A stretch of 64,000 nucleotides of DNA from Rhodanobacter sp. LX-99. GTDB lineage: Bacteria; Pseudomonadota; Gammaproteobacteria; Xanthomonadales; Rhodanobacteraceae. The stretch's first letter is position 1. The number at the start of each line of letters is the position of its first letter. The translations under genes and the position numbers were made by a program. Below, in pieces: positions 45,270 through 54,136 of the stretch. The notes beneath the pieces were generated by a model. The model ran no database searches. It saw only the letters and a list, made by a program, of their open reading frames with translations, and was not told the DNA's origin. Location: assembly GCF_018599185.1 (NCBI RefSeq), contig NZ_JAHFVL010000004.1, positions 105,018-169,017 of the forward strand, in the 5' to 3' direction.

Positions 45270-45916
45270 CGATGGACAGTGCGGCGCTACAGAAATACCT
45301 GCTGCGGCTGTTCGAGCGGCACGATGTCGAACTGGAGGCTGACGAGGACGGCTGGCTGGTCACCGACGGCGACTTCCCTGCGATCCGTGCCGCCTGGCAC
45401 GAGGGCGCGGCCGGCGAGCCCGGCCGGCTCGACGTCGACGTGGTGCTGAGCGAGGAGCGCTACATCGAAGAGAGCTTCGCCGGCATCGGCGGCGGCGAAG
45501 CCGGCTGCCGCGATGCCCTGCACACGTTCGAGCAGGATGTGTTCCACCCGCTGCTGGCCGCCTGCTGGTACGTCACCGACGAGCGCAGGATGCGGATCGC
45601 CGCGTGGGATATCGGCGTGCGCACGTGGGACGTGTTCATCGGCCCGTTCAGCGCGCGGGGTGCGGACGCTGCAAGCATGCCGGCCGAGGCGCTGGCGTCG
45701 ATCGAGGCTGCGCTCAAACGCGAGGCGCTGACACCCGAGCTGCACTGGCTGCGGCTGGTGCACAGCCATGACGCCAAGGGCGATTCGCGCTGCGAGGCGC
45801 TGCTCGACAACGAACTGTGGACGGCGGGAACGCTGGCATTGACCGCCGCCCCGTGGCCGCACGGCGGCGACTACAGCGCACGCTGCTTCATGCTGCTGGA
45901 CGTGCGCGACTACTGA
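45266..45916 (+). CDS. DUF6348 family protein
   Basis: The 216-residue soluble protein begins in an ATGA overlap with the YgjP-like gene. It has an acidic N-terminus (LLRLFERHDVELEADEDGWLV), a conserved region YIEESFAGIGGGEAGCRDALHTFEQDVFHPLLAACW, and a Trp-rich core (WDIGVRTWDVFIGPFSARG). That matches my memory of DUF6348 proteins, whose function is unknown. An in-frame ATG two codons later is an equal start. The strong inverted repeat at 45925-45964 follows. Confidence 0.72.
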   Translation: MTMDSAALQKYLLRLFERHDVELEADEDGWLVTDGDFPAIRAAWHEGAAGEPGRLDVDVVLSEERYIEESFAGIGGGEAGCRDALHTFEQDVFHPLLAACWYVTDERRMRIAAWDIGVRTWDVFIGPFSARGADAASMPAEALASIEAALKREALTPELHWLRLVHSHDAKGDSRCEALLDNELWTAGTLALTAAPWPHGGDYSARCFMLLDVRDY

Positions 45917-45924
45917 CCGCCGGC

Positions 45925-45964
45925 GGAAACAGACAGGGCGCCCGCGGGCGCCCTGTCTGTTTCC
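45925..45964. terminator. Bidirectional terminator-like hairpin between convergent genes
   Basis: A perfect 19-base inverted repeat: 45925-45943 pairs with 45946-45964 around a GC centre. The arms contain GGAAACAGACAGGG and CCCTGTCTGTTTCC, so each strand ends its stem in a T-run-like GTTTCC. It lies nine bases after the DUF6348 stop and 16 bases before the stop of the E2 gene on the other strand, so it can end both transcripts. Confidence 0.88.
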
Positions 45965-45979
45965 GCGGTTGCGGCCCGA

Positions 45980-47362
45980 TCAGTTCGGCAGGGCCAGGTC
46001 GTCCAGCATCGCCTTGAGGAACCTTGCCGCTTCGCCGCCGGTGGCGGCGCGGTGGTCGAAGGTCAGCGACAGCGGCATGCGGCGGTGCACTTCGATGCCG
46101 CCGATCACGGCGACCACGTCGTGGCTGAGCTTGCCGGCGCCGACGATGGCGACGGTCGGCGGCACGACGACGGGCGTCGCGTAGCGGCCGGCGAACATGC
46201 CGAAGTTGGACAGGCTGATGGTATAGCCGGACAGCTCCGAGGCCGGGATCGTGCGGTCCTCCACCTGCGTACGCAGGCGCTTGATCGCGGCGCGCACGCC
46301 GGCCGCGTCGAGCACGTCGGCGTTGCGCAGCGCCGGCACGAACAGGCCGTCGTCGGTGTCGACCGCGATGCCGATGTCGACATGCGGGTGCAAGGTACGG
46401 CTGAGGTTCTTGCCGTCGAACCAGGCGTTGAGTGCCGGCACCGTCTTGCAGGCGAACACGATGGCGCGGATCAGCCGCGCGGTGATGTCCTGCTTGCCGA
46501 TCCAGGCATGCAGGTCGGCGTCGTCGACGAGCGTGGTCGGCACGACCTGGGCGTGCGCATCGGCCATCACGCGGGCCATGTTGCGGCGCACGCCCTTCAA
46601 CTGCTCCGGCTGACCGCTGGCCTGTTGCGAGGGCGGCGCGGTGCGCACCGGTTTGCCGGCCAGCGAAACGGGACCGCGCTGCGGCTCCGGCTGCGGCAGT
46701 TCCGGCGCCAGGTGGCGGCCGGCGGAGGCGGGCACGGCACGGGCCGCTGCGGCACCCAGCGCGGCCGAGCCGTTCGCGGCGGCGTCCTTGACGTCCTTCA
46801 TCGTCACCACGCCGTCGGCGCCGCTGGGGCGCACGCGGCTGAGGTCGACCTTGAGCTTCTTCGCCAGCGCGCGCACCGCCGGCACGGCCTTGACGCCGCC
46901 GATGCTGGCGGCCTGCTCGACGTGCACGTGGTTGCCGCTGACCATCGCGCCGACCACGGTGCCTTCGTCTTCGCGTGCCGCCGCCGTCTCTTCGACTTCG
47001 CCGCCTTCGTCGGAGGCGACCACCTTGTGGCCGTCGTCCGGTGCGGGGCTGCCCACGCTTTTCTTCGGGCCGTGGTGGTGGCCGGTGGACTCGGCTTCGG
47101 CGCGCTGCTTCGCGTTCGGGTCCGGCTCGAAATCGGCCAGCGCGGCGCCGGTCTCGATGATGTCGCCGGGCGCGCCGTGCAGCTTGACGACCTTGCCGGT
47201 GTACGGCGAGGGCACGTCGACCACCGCCTTGGCGGTTTCCATCGAGCACAGCGGCGCGTCGAGCTTGATGCTGTCGCCCACCTTCACGTGCCACTCGACC
47301 ACGGTCGCGTCGGGCAGGCCTTCGCCGAGGTCGGGCAGGTAGAACGTCTTGATATCAGCCAT
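45980..47362 (-). CDS. 2-oxoacid dehydrogenase complex E2, dihydrolipoyl acyltransferase
   Basis: The 460-residue protein is the core of a pyruvate or branched-chain 2-oxoacid dehydrogenase complex. The lipoyl domain is residues 1-80 with the lipoylated lysine in CSMETAKAVVDVPSP. An Ala/Asp/Gly-rich linker follows, then a peripheral-subunit-binding domain (AVPAVRALAKKLKVDLSRVRPSG). The acyltransferase domain starts at about residue 240 (GVRRNMARVMADAHAQVVPTTLVDDADL). Its active-site segment reads FDHRAATGGEAARF, with Thr where most E2 proteins have the catalytic-site Asp (HRxxDG). It is the last gene of the E1alpha-E1beta-E2 operon, 117 bases beyond E1beta. Substrate class cannot be settled from sequence alone. 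Confidence 0.9.
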   Translation of the reverse strand: MADIKTFYLPDLGEGLPDATVVEWHVKVGDSIKLDAPLCSMETAKAVVDVPSPYTGKVVKLHGAPGDIIETGAALADFEPDPNAKQRAEAESTGHHHGPKKSVGSPAPDDGHKVVASDEGGEVEETAAAREDEGTVVGAMVSGNHVHVEQAASIGGVKAVPAVRALAKKLKVDLSRVRPSGADGVVTMKDVKDAAANGSAALGAAAARAVPASAGRHLAPELPQPEPQRGPVSLAGKPVRTAPPSQQASGQPEQLKGVRRNMARVMADAHAQVVPTTLVDDADLHAWIGKQDITARLIRAIVFACKTVPALNAWFDGKNLSRTLHPHVDIGIAVDTDDGLFVPALRNADVLDAAGVRAAIKRLRTQVEDRTIPASELSGYTISLSNFGMFAGRYATPVVVPPTVAIVGAGKLSHDVVAVIGGIEVHRRMPLSLTFDHRAATGGEAARFLKAMLDDLALPN

Positions 47363-47379
47363 GGGATCAGATCCGTGTT

Positions 47380-47461
47380 GTAGGGCGGGCATGGCCCGCC
47401 GGCTTTTGCTCAGGTCTCGCGCGGCCAGCTGCGGTAGTGCGGCGGGCAGTGCCCGCCCTAC
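47380..47461. repeat. Inverted pair of palindromic GTAGGGCGGGCA-type repeats
   Basis: A GTAGGGCGGGC-type unit at 47380-47400 faces a reverse copy at 47441-47461; the two 21-base units differ at one or two positions and each is itself palindromic (GGCGGGCA/TGCCCGCC). The spacer is 40 bases. The pair fills the gap between E1beta and E2 in one operon. It is probably a REP-like dispersed element that may form an mRNA hairpin tuning E2 expression. Confidence 0.75.
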
Positions 47462-47479
47462 GCGGCATTCCAGCGCTGA

Positions 47480-48460
47480 TTATGACGCCGCCAGCGTGCG
47501 CTTCGCCGCGTCGACGACGCGCTCCGCGCTCGGCAGGTATTTCATTTCCAGGCGGAACAGCGGGATGTGGGTGTCGAAGCCGGTGACGCGCTCGACCGGG
47601 GCGAGCAGGTCGTACATGCATTCCTCGGCCAGGCGGGCGGCGATCTCGGCGCCGAAGCCGGCGGTCTTCGGCGCCTCGTGCACGATCACGCAGCGGCCGG
47701 TCTTCTGTACCGATTCGGCGATGGTGTCGAAGTCCAGCGGGGTCAGCGTGGCGACGTCGATCACTTCGGCGCTGATGCCTTCGGCGGCCAGTTCGTCGGC
47801 CGCTTCCAGCGCTTCCTTCACCTGCGCGCCCCAGCTCACCAGGGTCACGTCGGTGCCGTCGCGCAGCACGAAGCATACGTCCAGCGGCAGCGCCTCGCCG
47901 TCGTCCGGCACCTCTTCCTTGTACTGGCGGTAGATGCGCTTCGGCTCGAAGAACATCACCGGATCGGGGTCGCGGATCGCGGCCAGCAGCAGGCCGTAGG
48001 CACGCGCCGGCGACGACGGCATCACCACGCGCAGGCCGGGGATGTTGGTGAACAGGTGCTCGTTCGCCTCGGAGTGATGCTCCGGTGCGCGGATGCCGCC
48101 GCCCCACGGCGCACGCCACACGGCCGGCACGGTGAGGCGGCCGCGGGTGCGGTTGCGCATGCGTGCGGCGTGGCAGGCGATCTGCTCCATCATCGGGTAG
48201 ATGAAACCTTCGAACTGCGCCTCGGCCACCGGCTTCATACCCTGCACGGCGAGACCGACGGTGACGCCGGCGATGGTGGTTTCGTCCAGCGGCGTGTCGA
48301 GCACGCGCAGCTCGCCGAATTTTTCCTGCAGGCCCTGGGTGGCGCGGAACACGCCGCCGTTGACGCCGACGTCCTCGCCCAGCACCACGACGGAGTCGTC
48401 GTGCGCCATTTCGTAGGCGAGCGCCTGGGTAACTGCTTCGATGAGAGTGATTTGTGCCAT
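47480..48460 (-). CDS. 2-oxoacid dehydrogenase E1 component, beta subunit
   Basis: The 326-residue protein is the beta subunit of a heterotetrameric pyruvate/2-oxoisovalerate dehydrogenase E1. Family marks include VLGEDVGVNGGVFRATQGLQEKFG, DTPLDETTIAGVTVGLAVQGMKPV, QFEGFIYP, GGGIRAPEHHSE and the C-terminal VIVHEAPKTAGFGAEIAARL. With the alpha subunit it forms the thiamine diphosphate site that decarboxylates the 2-oxoacid. It starts three bases after the alpha-subunit stop on the same strand. Confidence 0.93.
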   Translation of the reverse strand: MAQITLIEAVTQALAYEMAHDDSVVVLGEDVGVNGGVFRATQGLQEKFGELRVLDTPLDETTIAGVTVGLAVQGMKPVAEAQFEGFIYPMMEQIACHAARMRNRTRGRLTVPAVWRAPWGGGIRAPEHHSEANEHLFTNIPGLRVVMPSSPARAYGLLLAAIRDPDPVMFFEPKRIYRQYKEEVPDDGEALPLDVCFVLRDGTDVTLVSWGAQVKEALEAADELAAEGISAEVIDVATLTPLDFDTIAESVQKTGRCVIVHEAPKTAGFGAEIAARLAEECMYDLLAPVERVTGFDTHIPLFRLEMKYLPSAERVVDAAKRTLAAS

Positions 48461-48463
48461 GAC

Positions 48464-49549
48464 TCAGTGGCCCTTGTTTTCAAGCGAGAGGACGACATCG
48501 CGCTGCTTGGCGAGATCGGCGGGGACTTCGGCGAAGGTGTAGTCGAACATCGCGGAGACCGGCTGGGTCTTGGTCTCCAGATACGCGTTCACCTCGTTGT
48601 CCATCCAGTCGTCGCACTCGGCCTTCCAGGCTTCTTCCTTCGCGTCGTCCCACACCTTCCTGGCCACCAGCCAGTTGCGCAGGCGCTTCATCGGCTCCTT
48701 TTCCCAGCCGTCCTTCACTTCCTGCTCGCCGCGGTAGCGGCGCGCGTCGTCGGCGGTGGTGTGGTCGCCGAGGCGGTAGGTCACCGCTTCGATCACGCTG
48801 CCGCCCTGGCCGCTGCGCGCGCGTTCCAGCGCGTCTTCCATCGCCTTGCGCACGGCGATGATGTCGTTGCCGTCCACCTGGATCGAGAACAGGCCCGCGG
48901 CGATGCCTTTCTGTGCCAGCGTCGGCGCGCCGGACTGGATCTTGCGCGGCACCGAGATCGCCCACTGGTTGTTGACGATCACGCAGACCAGCGGCAGGTT
49001 CTGCGCGCCGGCGATGTTGATGGCGCCGTAGAAGTCGCCCTTGGACGAACCGCCGTCGCCGATCGTGCACACCGCCACGCGCTTCTCGCCGCGGATCTTG
49101 AACGCCAGCGCGCTGCCTGCCGCATGCAGGCACTGCGTGGCGATCGGCACGGACCAGGCGAAGTCGTGCCGCGCCGGTTCCTTCTGGTAGTCGTTGCCGC
49201 GCTCGTCGCCGCCCCAGTACATGTAGACCTCGCGCGGCTGCACGCCGCGGTACAGCTGCGCGCCGTATTCGCGATAGCTCGGCGCCAGCACGTCTTCCGG
49301 CTTCATCGCGCTGCCGATGCCGACGTGCGCCGCTTCATGGCCGAGGCAGCTGGCGTAGGTGCCCAGCTTGCCGGTGCGCTGCAGCGCGATCGACTTGGCG
49401 TCGAACACGCGGGTGGACAACATGAGCTTGTACAGCTTGACCATGTGCTCGAGGTCTTTCGCGAACTCGGGCAGATCATCACGTACCTGCTTGCCCTCGG
49501 CATCGAGGTACTGCAGGTATTCGATTTCAAACTTGGCGGCGATGGTCAC
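48464..49549 (-). CDS. 2-oxoacid dehydrogenase E1 component, alpha subunit
   Basis: The 361-residue alpha subunit carries the thiamine diphosphate motif GDGGSSKGDFYGAINIAGAQNLPLVCVIVNNQWAIS and the phosphorylation-loop-like YRLGDHTTADDARRYR. It also has RTGKLGTYASCLGHEAAHVGIGSAM near the N-terminus. The start is the GTG at 49547-49549 (VTIAAKFEIEYLQYLD), preceded by GGAGCGAG; upstream in-frame codons lack similarity. It is the first gene of the E1alpha-E1beta-E2 operon, transcribed divergently from tryptophan 2,3-dioxygenase. Sequence pattern fits either a pyruvate or a branched-chain 2-oxoacid enzyme; no E3 gene is nearby. Confidence 0.91.
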   Translation of the reverse strand: MTIAAKFEIEYLQYLDAEGKQVRDDLPEFAKDLEHMVKLYKLMLSTRVFDAKSIALQRTGKLGTYASCLGHEAAHVGIGSAMKPEDVLAPSYREYGAQLYRGVQPREVYMYWGGDERGNDYQKEPARHDFAWSVPIATQCLHAAGSALAFKIRGEKRVAVCTIGDGGSSKGDFYGAINIAGAQNLPLVCVIVNNQWAISVPRKIQSGAPTLAQKGIAAGLFSIQVDGNDIIAVRKAMEDALERARSGQGGSVIEAVTYRLGDHTTADDARRYRGEQEVKDGWEKEPMKRLRNWLVARKVWDDAKEEAWKAECDDWMDNEVNAYLETKTQPVSAMFDYTFAEVPADLAKQRDVVLSLENKGH

Positions 49550-49912
49550 GACTCGCTCCGGGGGTGAGGAAGAGAGGGGAAAACCTGGCTGATGGTGTGT
49601 CCCCGAAGGATCCACGGACACACAAACGACCGAACAAGACCGCGCTTGATAACAGGCGGGCATGTTGCGCTGCAAGGTACGGCGCAGCATTCGTGGGCGT
49701 ATGGGGAGAGGCTTTTGCCTGGCCGTGAATGCCGCCAGGCCATGCTACGGCTGACTTTCCCGGCCGGGTAACGGCATGGCAAGAAAAGCGTCGACCTGTT
49801 TGGCTCAAGAGTCCGGCCTGCTGGAGTGAAAGGTGCGGCTTGTCTTCGGTCAAGGTATCGAATGGTACGCAGCCGTTACCATGAGCCTTTTCCGGAAACG
49901 TGACGGAACACC
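49550..49912. other. Divergent intergenic region between E1alpha and tryptophan dioxygenase
   Basis: This 363-base stretch has no gene. It must contain the promoters of the 2-oxoacid dehydrogenase operon and of the tryptophan 2,3-dioxygenase gene. No riboswitch fold, clear operator palindrome or strong sigma-70 hexamer pair was identified. Confidence 0.4.
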
Positions 49913-50761
49913 ATGAGCGACAACCAGCGCGATCTCGAAGCGGGCATCCAGACCGATCTCAACGGGCAGATGACGTACGGCGGCTATCTGCATCTGGACA
50001 TATTGCTGTCCGCGCAGCAGCCGTTGAGCCAGCCGCCGCATCACGACGAGATGCTGTTCATCGTGCAGCACCACGTATCCGAGTTGTGGATGAAGCTGCT
50101 GATCCACGAGTTGAAGGCGGCGGTGGCGCATCTGCAGGCGGACGACATCGATGCCTGCCTGAAGATCCTGGCGCGGGTGAAGCAGGTGCAGCGCCAGCTG
50201 TTCGAGCAGTGGGCGGTGCTGGAGACGCTGACGCCGTCGGAGTACCTGGAATTCCGCGGCGTGCTGGGGCCGTCGTCGGGCTTCCAGTCGCTGCAGTACC
50301 GCCAGATCGAGTTCCTGCTCGGCAACAAGAACGCCGACATGCTCAAGGTGTTCGCGCACGATCCGGCCGCGCAGGCCGAGCTGCGTGCGGTGCTGGAAGC
50401 GCCCAGCCTGTACGACGAATTCCTGCGCTACCTGGCGCGGCGCGGCCATGCGGTGCCGGCTGAACTGCTGCAGCGCGACTGGACCGAAGCCTACCGGCGC
50501 AACGAGGCACTGCTGCCGGTGCTCAAGCGCATCTACGAACAGCGCGCGGAGTTCTGGCCGGAGTACCACATGTGCGAACAGCTGGTGGATGTGGAGGAAA
50601 GCTTCCAGCTGTGGCGCTTCCGCCACATGAAGACGGTGGAGCGGATCATCGGCCACCGTCGCGGCACCGGCGGTTCGTCCGGGGTGAGCTTCCTGAAGAA
50701 GGCGCTCGACCTGGAATTCTTCCCGGAGTTGCTGGACGTGCGCACCGTGCTGGGCAGCTGA
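49913..50761 (+). CDS. kynA: Tryptophan 2,3-dioxygenase
   Basis: The 282-residue haem enzyme opens the indole ring of tryptophan to N-formylkynurenine, the first step of the kynurenine pathway. Conserved TDO motifs are [76 protein letters not shown] and [29 protein letters not shown], which includes the proximal haem histidine region. No kynureninase or formamidase gene is nearby, so the rest of the pathway is elsewhere. Confidence 0.96.
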   Translation: MSDNQRDLEAGIQTDLNGQMTYGGYLHLDILLSAQQPLSQPPHHDEMLFIVQHHVSELWMKLLIHELKAAVAHLQADDIDACLKILARVKQVQRQLFEQWAVLETLTPSEYLEFRGVLGPSSGFQSLQYRQIEFLLGNKNADMLKVFAHDPAAQAELRAVLEAPSLYDEFLRYLARRGHAVPAELLQRDWTEAYRRNEALLPVLKRIYEQRAEFWPEYHMCEQLVDVEESFQLWRFRHMKTVERIIGHRRGTGGSSGVSFLKKALDLEFFPELLDVRTVLGS

Positions 50762-50867
50762 GCCGCCAGCGGCTCGTGCTGCAGCGCATTTGACGGGCGC
50801 GCAGCCTGCGGTTACATCTGACCACTCGTAATATCTTTCGATCAGTCGACAGACTCAGGGGTCAGGC

Positions 50868-52376
50868 ATGGGCAACACCACACTCTCCGGCGATGCCAGG
50901 CCGGTACCCGACTACCCGCAACTGCTCGGGCATCCGCGTCCGCTGTGGATGCTGTTCATGTCGGAGTTCTGGGAACGCTTCGCGTTCTACGGCATGCGCT
51001 GGGCGCTCACGCTGTACATCGTGGCGCAGTTCTACGACGGCAACGACGCCGGCCAGGCGGATGCCAGCCGCACCTACGGCGCCTACCTGGCGCTGGTCTA
51101 CGCCACTGCGGTGTTCGGCGGCTACGTGGCCGACAAGATCCTCGGCTACCAGCGCTCGATCCTGCTCGGCGCGGTGGTGATGTCGGCCGGCCTGTTCATG
51201 ATCATGGTGCCGAACCACGCGGTGTTCATGTTCGGCCTGGCCACGGTGATCGTGGGCAATGGCTTGTTCAAGCCGAACATTTCCTCGATGGTGGGCCAGC
51301 TCTACGCGCAGGGCGATTCGCGCCGCGACCGCGGCTTCACGCTGTTCTACATGGGCATCAATGCCGGCGCGCTGATCGCGCCGGTGCTGACCAGCATCCT
51401 CGCCAGCAAGGTGTTCGGCACGCCCGGCCACCACAACTACCACGTGGTGTTCGCCGCGTCCGGCGTGGGCATGCTGATCAGCCTGGTGTGGTTCTGGTTC
51501 GGCCGCCGCCAGCTCGGTCCGGTCGGCCGCCCGGCGCCGGACCAGGCCAGCCGCATGCGCATGGTGTACGTCGCACTGGGCGTGCTGGTGGCGATCCCGC
51601 TGGTCTACCTGCTGATGGACAAGGCCGGCGCGGTGGTGATCCAGTGGCTGCTGACCGTGCTGTTCCTGGGCGTGGGCGTGATGCTGGTGATCGAGGCGAT
51701 CCGCACCGGCCGCGTGCAGATCCAGCGGGTGGTCGCGATGCTGATCATCTTCACTTTCAACGTGCTGTTCTGGATGTTCTTCGAGCAGGCCGGCAGCTCG
51801 TTCAACTTCCTGGCGCAGCACATCGTCGACCGCAACCTGGCCGGCTGGGAGTTCCCGATCGGCTGGTTCCAGTCGGTCAATCCGGTGGCGATCGTGCTGC
51901 TGGCGCCGCTGATCACCCTGGTCTGGGCGTGGCTGGACAAGCGCCGCATCGAGCCGTCGATCCCGCGCAAGTTCGGCCTGGGCCTGATCGGCAACGCGCT
52001 GGGCTTCGCGGTGCTGATGTATGCCCTGTCCAGCCTGGTCGGCGACGACGGCATGATCCCGCTGTGGACGCTGGTGCTGTGCTACGTGCTGCAGACCGCC
52101 GGCGAGCTGTGCCTGTCGCCGATCGGCCTGTCGATGGTGACCAAGCTGGCGCCGGTGCGGCTGGTCGGCCTGGGCATGGGCGGCTGGTTCCTGTCCACTG
52201 CGATCGGCAACAACCTGGCCGGCCTGTTCGCCGGCCACGTCAGCGGCGAAACCGGCATGACCGTGGACTCGGCGCTGTCCGGCTACACCATGGGCTTCTG
52301 GATCCTGTTCGGCGGCGGCATCGTGCTGTTCCTGATCGCGCCGCTGATCAACAGGCTGATGCACGGGGTTCGATAG
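50868..52376 (+). CDS. POT/PTR family peptide:H+ symporter (first of two)
   Basis: The 502-residue inner-membrane transporter imports di- and tripeptides with protons. The POT signature EFWERFAFYGMRWALTLYI (ExxERF motif) lies in the first helix. The second motif region NPNISSM-like GLFKPNISSMVGQLY and GFTLFYMGINAGALIAP are also present; 12-14 transmembrane segments are predicted. It ends with NRLMHGVR, like its neighbour. The next gene is a paralogue of exactly the same length, so the pair is a tandem duplication. Confidence 0.94.
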   Translation: MGNTTLSGDARPVPDYPQLLGHPRPLWMLFMSEFWERFAFYGMRWALTLYIVAQFYDGNDAGQADASRTYGAYLALVYATAVFGGYVADKILGYQRSILLGAVVMSAGLFMIMVPNHAVFMFGLATVIVGNGLFKPNISSMVGQLYAQGDSRRDRGFTLFYMGINAGALIAPVLTSILASKVFGTPGHHNYHVVFAASGVGMLISLVWFWFGRRQLGPVGRPAPDQASRMRMVYVALGVLVAIPLVYLLMDKAGAVVIQWLLTVLFLGVGVMLVIEAIRTGRVQIQRVVAMLIIFTFNVLFWMFFEQAGSSFNFLAQHIVDRNLAGWEFPIGWFQSVNPVAIVLLAPLITLVWAWLDKRRIEPSIPRKFGLGLIGNALGFAVLMYALSSLVGDDGMIPLWTLVLCYVLQTAGELCLSPIGLSMVTKLAPVRLVGLGMGGWFLSTAIGNNLAGLFAGHVSGETGMTVDSALSGYTMGFWILFGGGIVLFLIAPLINRLMHGVR

Positions 52377-52378
52377 CC

Positions 52379-52465
52379 GGGATTCGGGATTCGGGATTCG
52401 GACAGAGCAAAAACTCGCGTCGCCGCTGCATTTTGCGAATCCCCAATTCCGAATCCCGAATCCCG
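52379..52465. repeat. GGGATTC-type inverted repeat after first POT gene
   Basis: Three tandem GGGATTC units at 52379-52401 face complementary GAATCCC-type units at 52436-52465, leaving a ~34-base loop. The structure begins two bases after the POT stop. The same element type follows the second POT gene (54060-54136). It may act as a terminator or mRNA 3' stabiliser. Confidence 0.8.
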
Positions 52466-52545
52466 CCTCAACATTGACGTGGTGCCGGCGCCCGGTTACA
52501 TCTGGGCGCTTGCGGCTGCCTGACGCATGCCGACGAGAGGATTGC

Positions 52546-54054
52546 ATGAGCCAGACCAGCACCGCCGGCGATACCGTATCGACGCCCGATTACCCGCAGC
52601 TGCTCGGCCATCCGCGGCCGTTGTGGATGCTGTTCATGACCGAGTTCTGGGAGCGCTTCGCGTTCTACAGCGTGAGCTGGGCGCTGGCGCTGTACATCGT
52701 GGCGCACTTCTACAACGGCGATCCGTCCGGCCAGGCCTGGGCCAGCAGCATCTTCGGCGCGTATACCGCGCTGATCTATGCCTCCAGCATCTTCGGCGGC
52801 TACGTGGCGGACAAGGTCATCGGCTACCAGCGTTCGATCCTGATCGGTGCGCTGGTGATGGCGCTGGGCCTGTTCGCGGTGATGCTGCCCAGTCGCGAAA
52901 TCTTCCTGGCCGGCCTGGCGATGGTGATCGTCGGCAACGGGCTGTTCAAGCCGAACATCTCCACCATGGTCGGGCAGCTGTACGGACGCGACGACCCGCG
53001 CCGCGATCGCGGCTTCACCCTGTTCTACATGGGGATCAACGGCGGCGCGCTGCTGGCGCCGCTGCTGACCGGCTGGATGGCCAGCCATTTCACCGACACG
53101 CCGATGCAGCAGAACTACCGCATCGTGTTCGGCGCCGCCGGCGTCGGCATGCTGCTCAGCCTGCTGTGGTTCTGGTTCGGGCGGCGCGGCCTGCAGGGCG
53201 TGGGCCGTCCCGCGCCGGAAGCCGCCAGCCGGATGCGCGTGGCGTGGGTGCTGCTGGGCGTGGTGGTGGCGGTGCCGCTGGTGTACCTGCTGCTGGCGTT
53301 CGTCACCACGGGATTGTCGTGGATGCTGGGCGTGCTGTTCGCCGGCGTGGCCGCGATGCTGCTGGTCGAGGCGCTGAAGCACGGCCGGGTGCAGGTGGAT
53401 CGCGTGGTGGCGATGCTGGTGATCTTCGCCTTCAACATCCTGTTCTGGATGTTCTACTTCCAGCTCGGCACGTCGTTCAATTTCCTTGCGGCGAACCTGG
53501 TCGACCGCGAGATGTTCGGCGGCTGGGTGTTCCCGGTGGGCTGGTTCCAGTCGGTGAGCCCGCTGGCGATCCTGCTGCTGGCGCCGCTCGTCACCGTGGT
53601 CTGGGGTTTGCTGGCGGCGCGCCGCCGCGAGCCGTCGATCCCGCGCAAGTTCGGCCTGGGCCTGGTCTTCAACGGGCTGGGCTTCGCGGTGCTGATGTAC
53701 GCGCTGTCGCACCTGCTCGACGGTCAGGGGCTGATTCCGTTCTGGCCGCTGGTGCTGTGCTACGTGCTGCAGACCGTGGGCGAGCTGTGCCTGTCGCCGA
53801 TCGGCCTGTCGATGGTGACCAAGCTGGCGCCGCCGCGGCTGGTCGGCCTGGCGATGGGCGGCTGGTTCCTGTCGTTGGCGGTGGGCGGCAACCTGTCCGG
53901 CCTGCTGGCCGGCCGCATCAGCGGGGAAAGCGGCATGACCGCCGCCTCGGCGCTGGACGGCTTCACCTTCAGCTTCTGGCTGCTGGCCGGTGCCGGCGTG
54001 CTGCTGCTGGCGGTCTCGCCGCTGATCAACAAGCTGATGCACGGGGTGCGTTGA
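52546..54054 (+). CDS. POT/PTR family peptide:H+ symporter (second of two)
   Basis: The 502-residue transporter is highly similar to the preceding gene product along its whole length. It shares EFWERFAFYSVSWALALYI, GLFKPNISTMVGQLYGRDD, DRGFTLFYMGINGGALLAP, ARRREPSIPRKFGLGL and the end NKLMHGVR. Differences cluster in loops and in the large central cytoplasmic segment, which could shift peptide preference. The ATG at 52546 follows GAGAGG; a longer in-frame start lacks similarity. It has its own 169-base leader and its own downstream hairpin repeat, so the two transporters are probably separate transcripts. Confidence 0.94.
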   Translation: MSQTSTAGDTVSTPDYPQLLGHPRPLWMLFMTEFWERFAFYSVSWALALYIVAHFYNGDPSGQAWASSIFGAYTALIYASSIFGGYVADKVIGYQRSILIGALVMALGLFAVMLPSREIFLAGLAMVIVGNGLFKPNISTMVGQLYGRDDPRRDRGFTLFYMGINGGALLAPLLTGWMASHFTDTPMQQNYRIVFGAAGVGMLLSLLWFWFGRRGLQGVGRPAPEAASRMRVAWVLLGVVVAVPLVYLLLAFVTTGLSWMLGVLFAGVAAMLLVEALKHGRVQVDRVVAMLVIFAFNILFWMFYFQLGTSFNFLAANLVDREMFGGWVFPVGWFQSVSPLAILLLAPLVTVVWGLLAARRREPSIPRKFGLGLVFNGLGFAVLMYALSHLLDGQGLIPFWPLVLCYVLQTVGELCLSPIGLSMVTKLAPPRLVGLAMGGWFLSLAVGGNLSGLLAGRISGESGMTAASALDGFTFSFWLLAGAGVLLLAVSPLINKLMHGVR

Positions 54055-54059
54055 GGGGC

Positions 54060-54136
54060 GGGATTCGGGATTCGTCCAAGAGCGAAGTACGAAGCCCCGG
54101 CTTTTTCGAATCCCGAATCCCGAATCCCGAATCCCG
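54060..54136. repeat. GGGATTC-type inverted repeat after second POT gene
   Basis: Two GGGATTCG units at 54060-54074 face four tandem CGAATCCC units at 54107-54136 around a ~32-base loop. The element fills the whole gap between the POT stop and the convergent MarR-gene stop, so it could terminate both. It is a second copy of the element at 52379-52465. Confidence 0.8.

Noticed and set aside
45925..47461. Inverted repeats as CRISPR or insertion-sequence ends
   Set aside because: No regularly spaced direct repeats with unique spacers and no transposase gene occur anywhere in the window; these are hairpins or REP-like elements.
49550..49912. Riboswitch or attenuator upstream of tryptophan dioxygenase
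   Set aside because: No known riboswitch core, leader peptide with Trp codons or terminator/antiterminator pair could be recognised.
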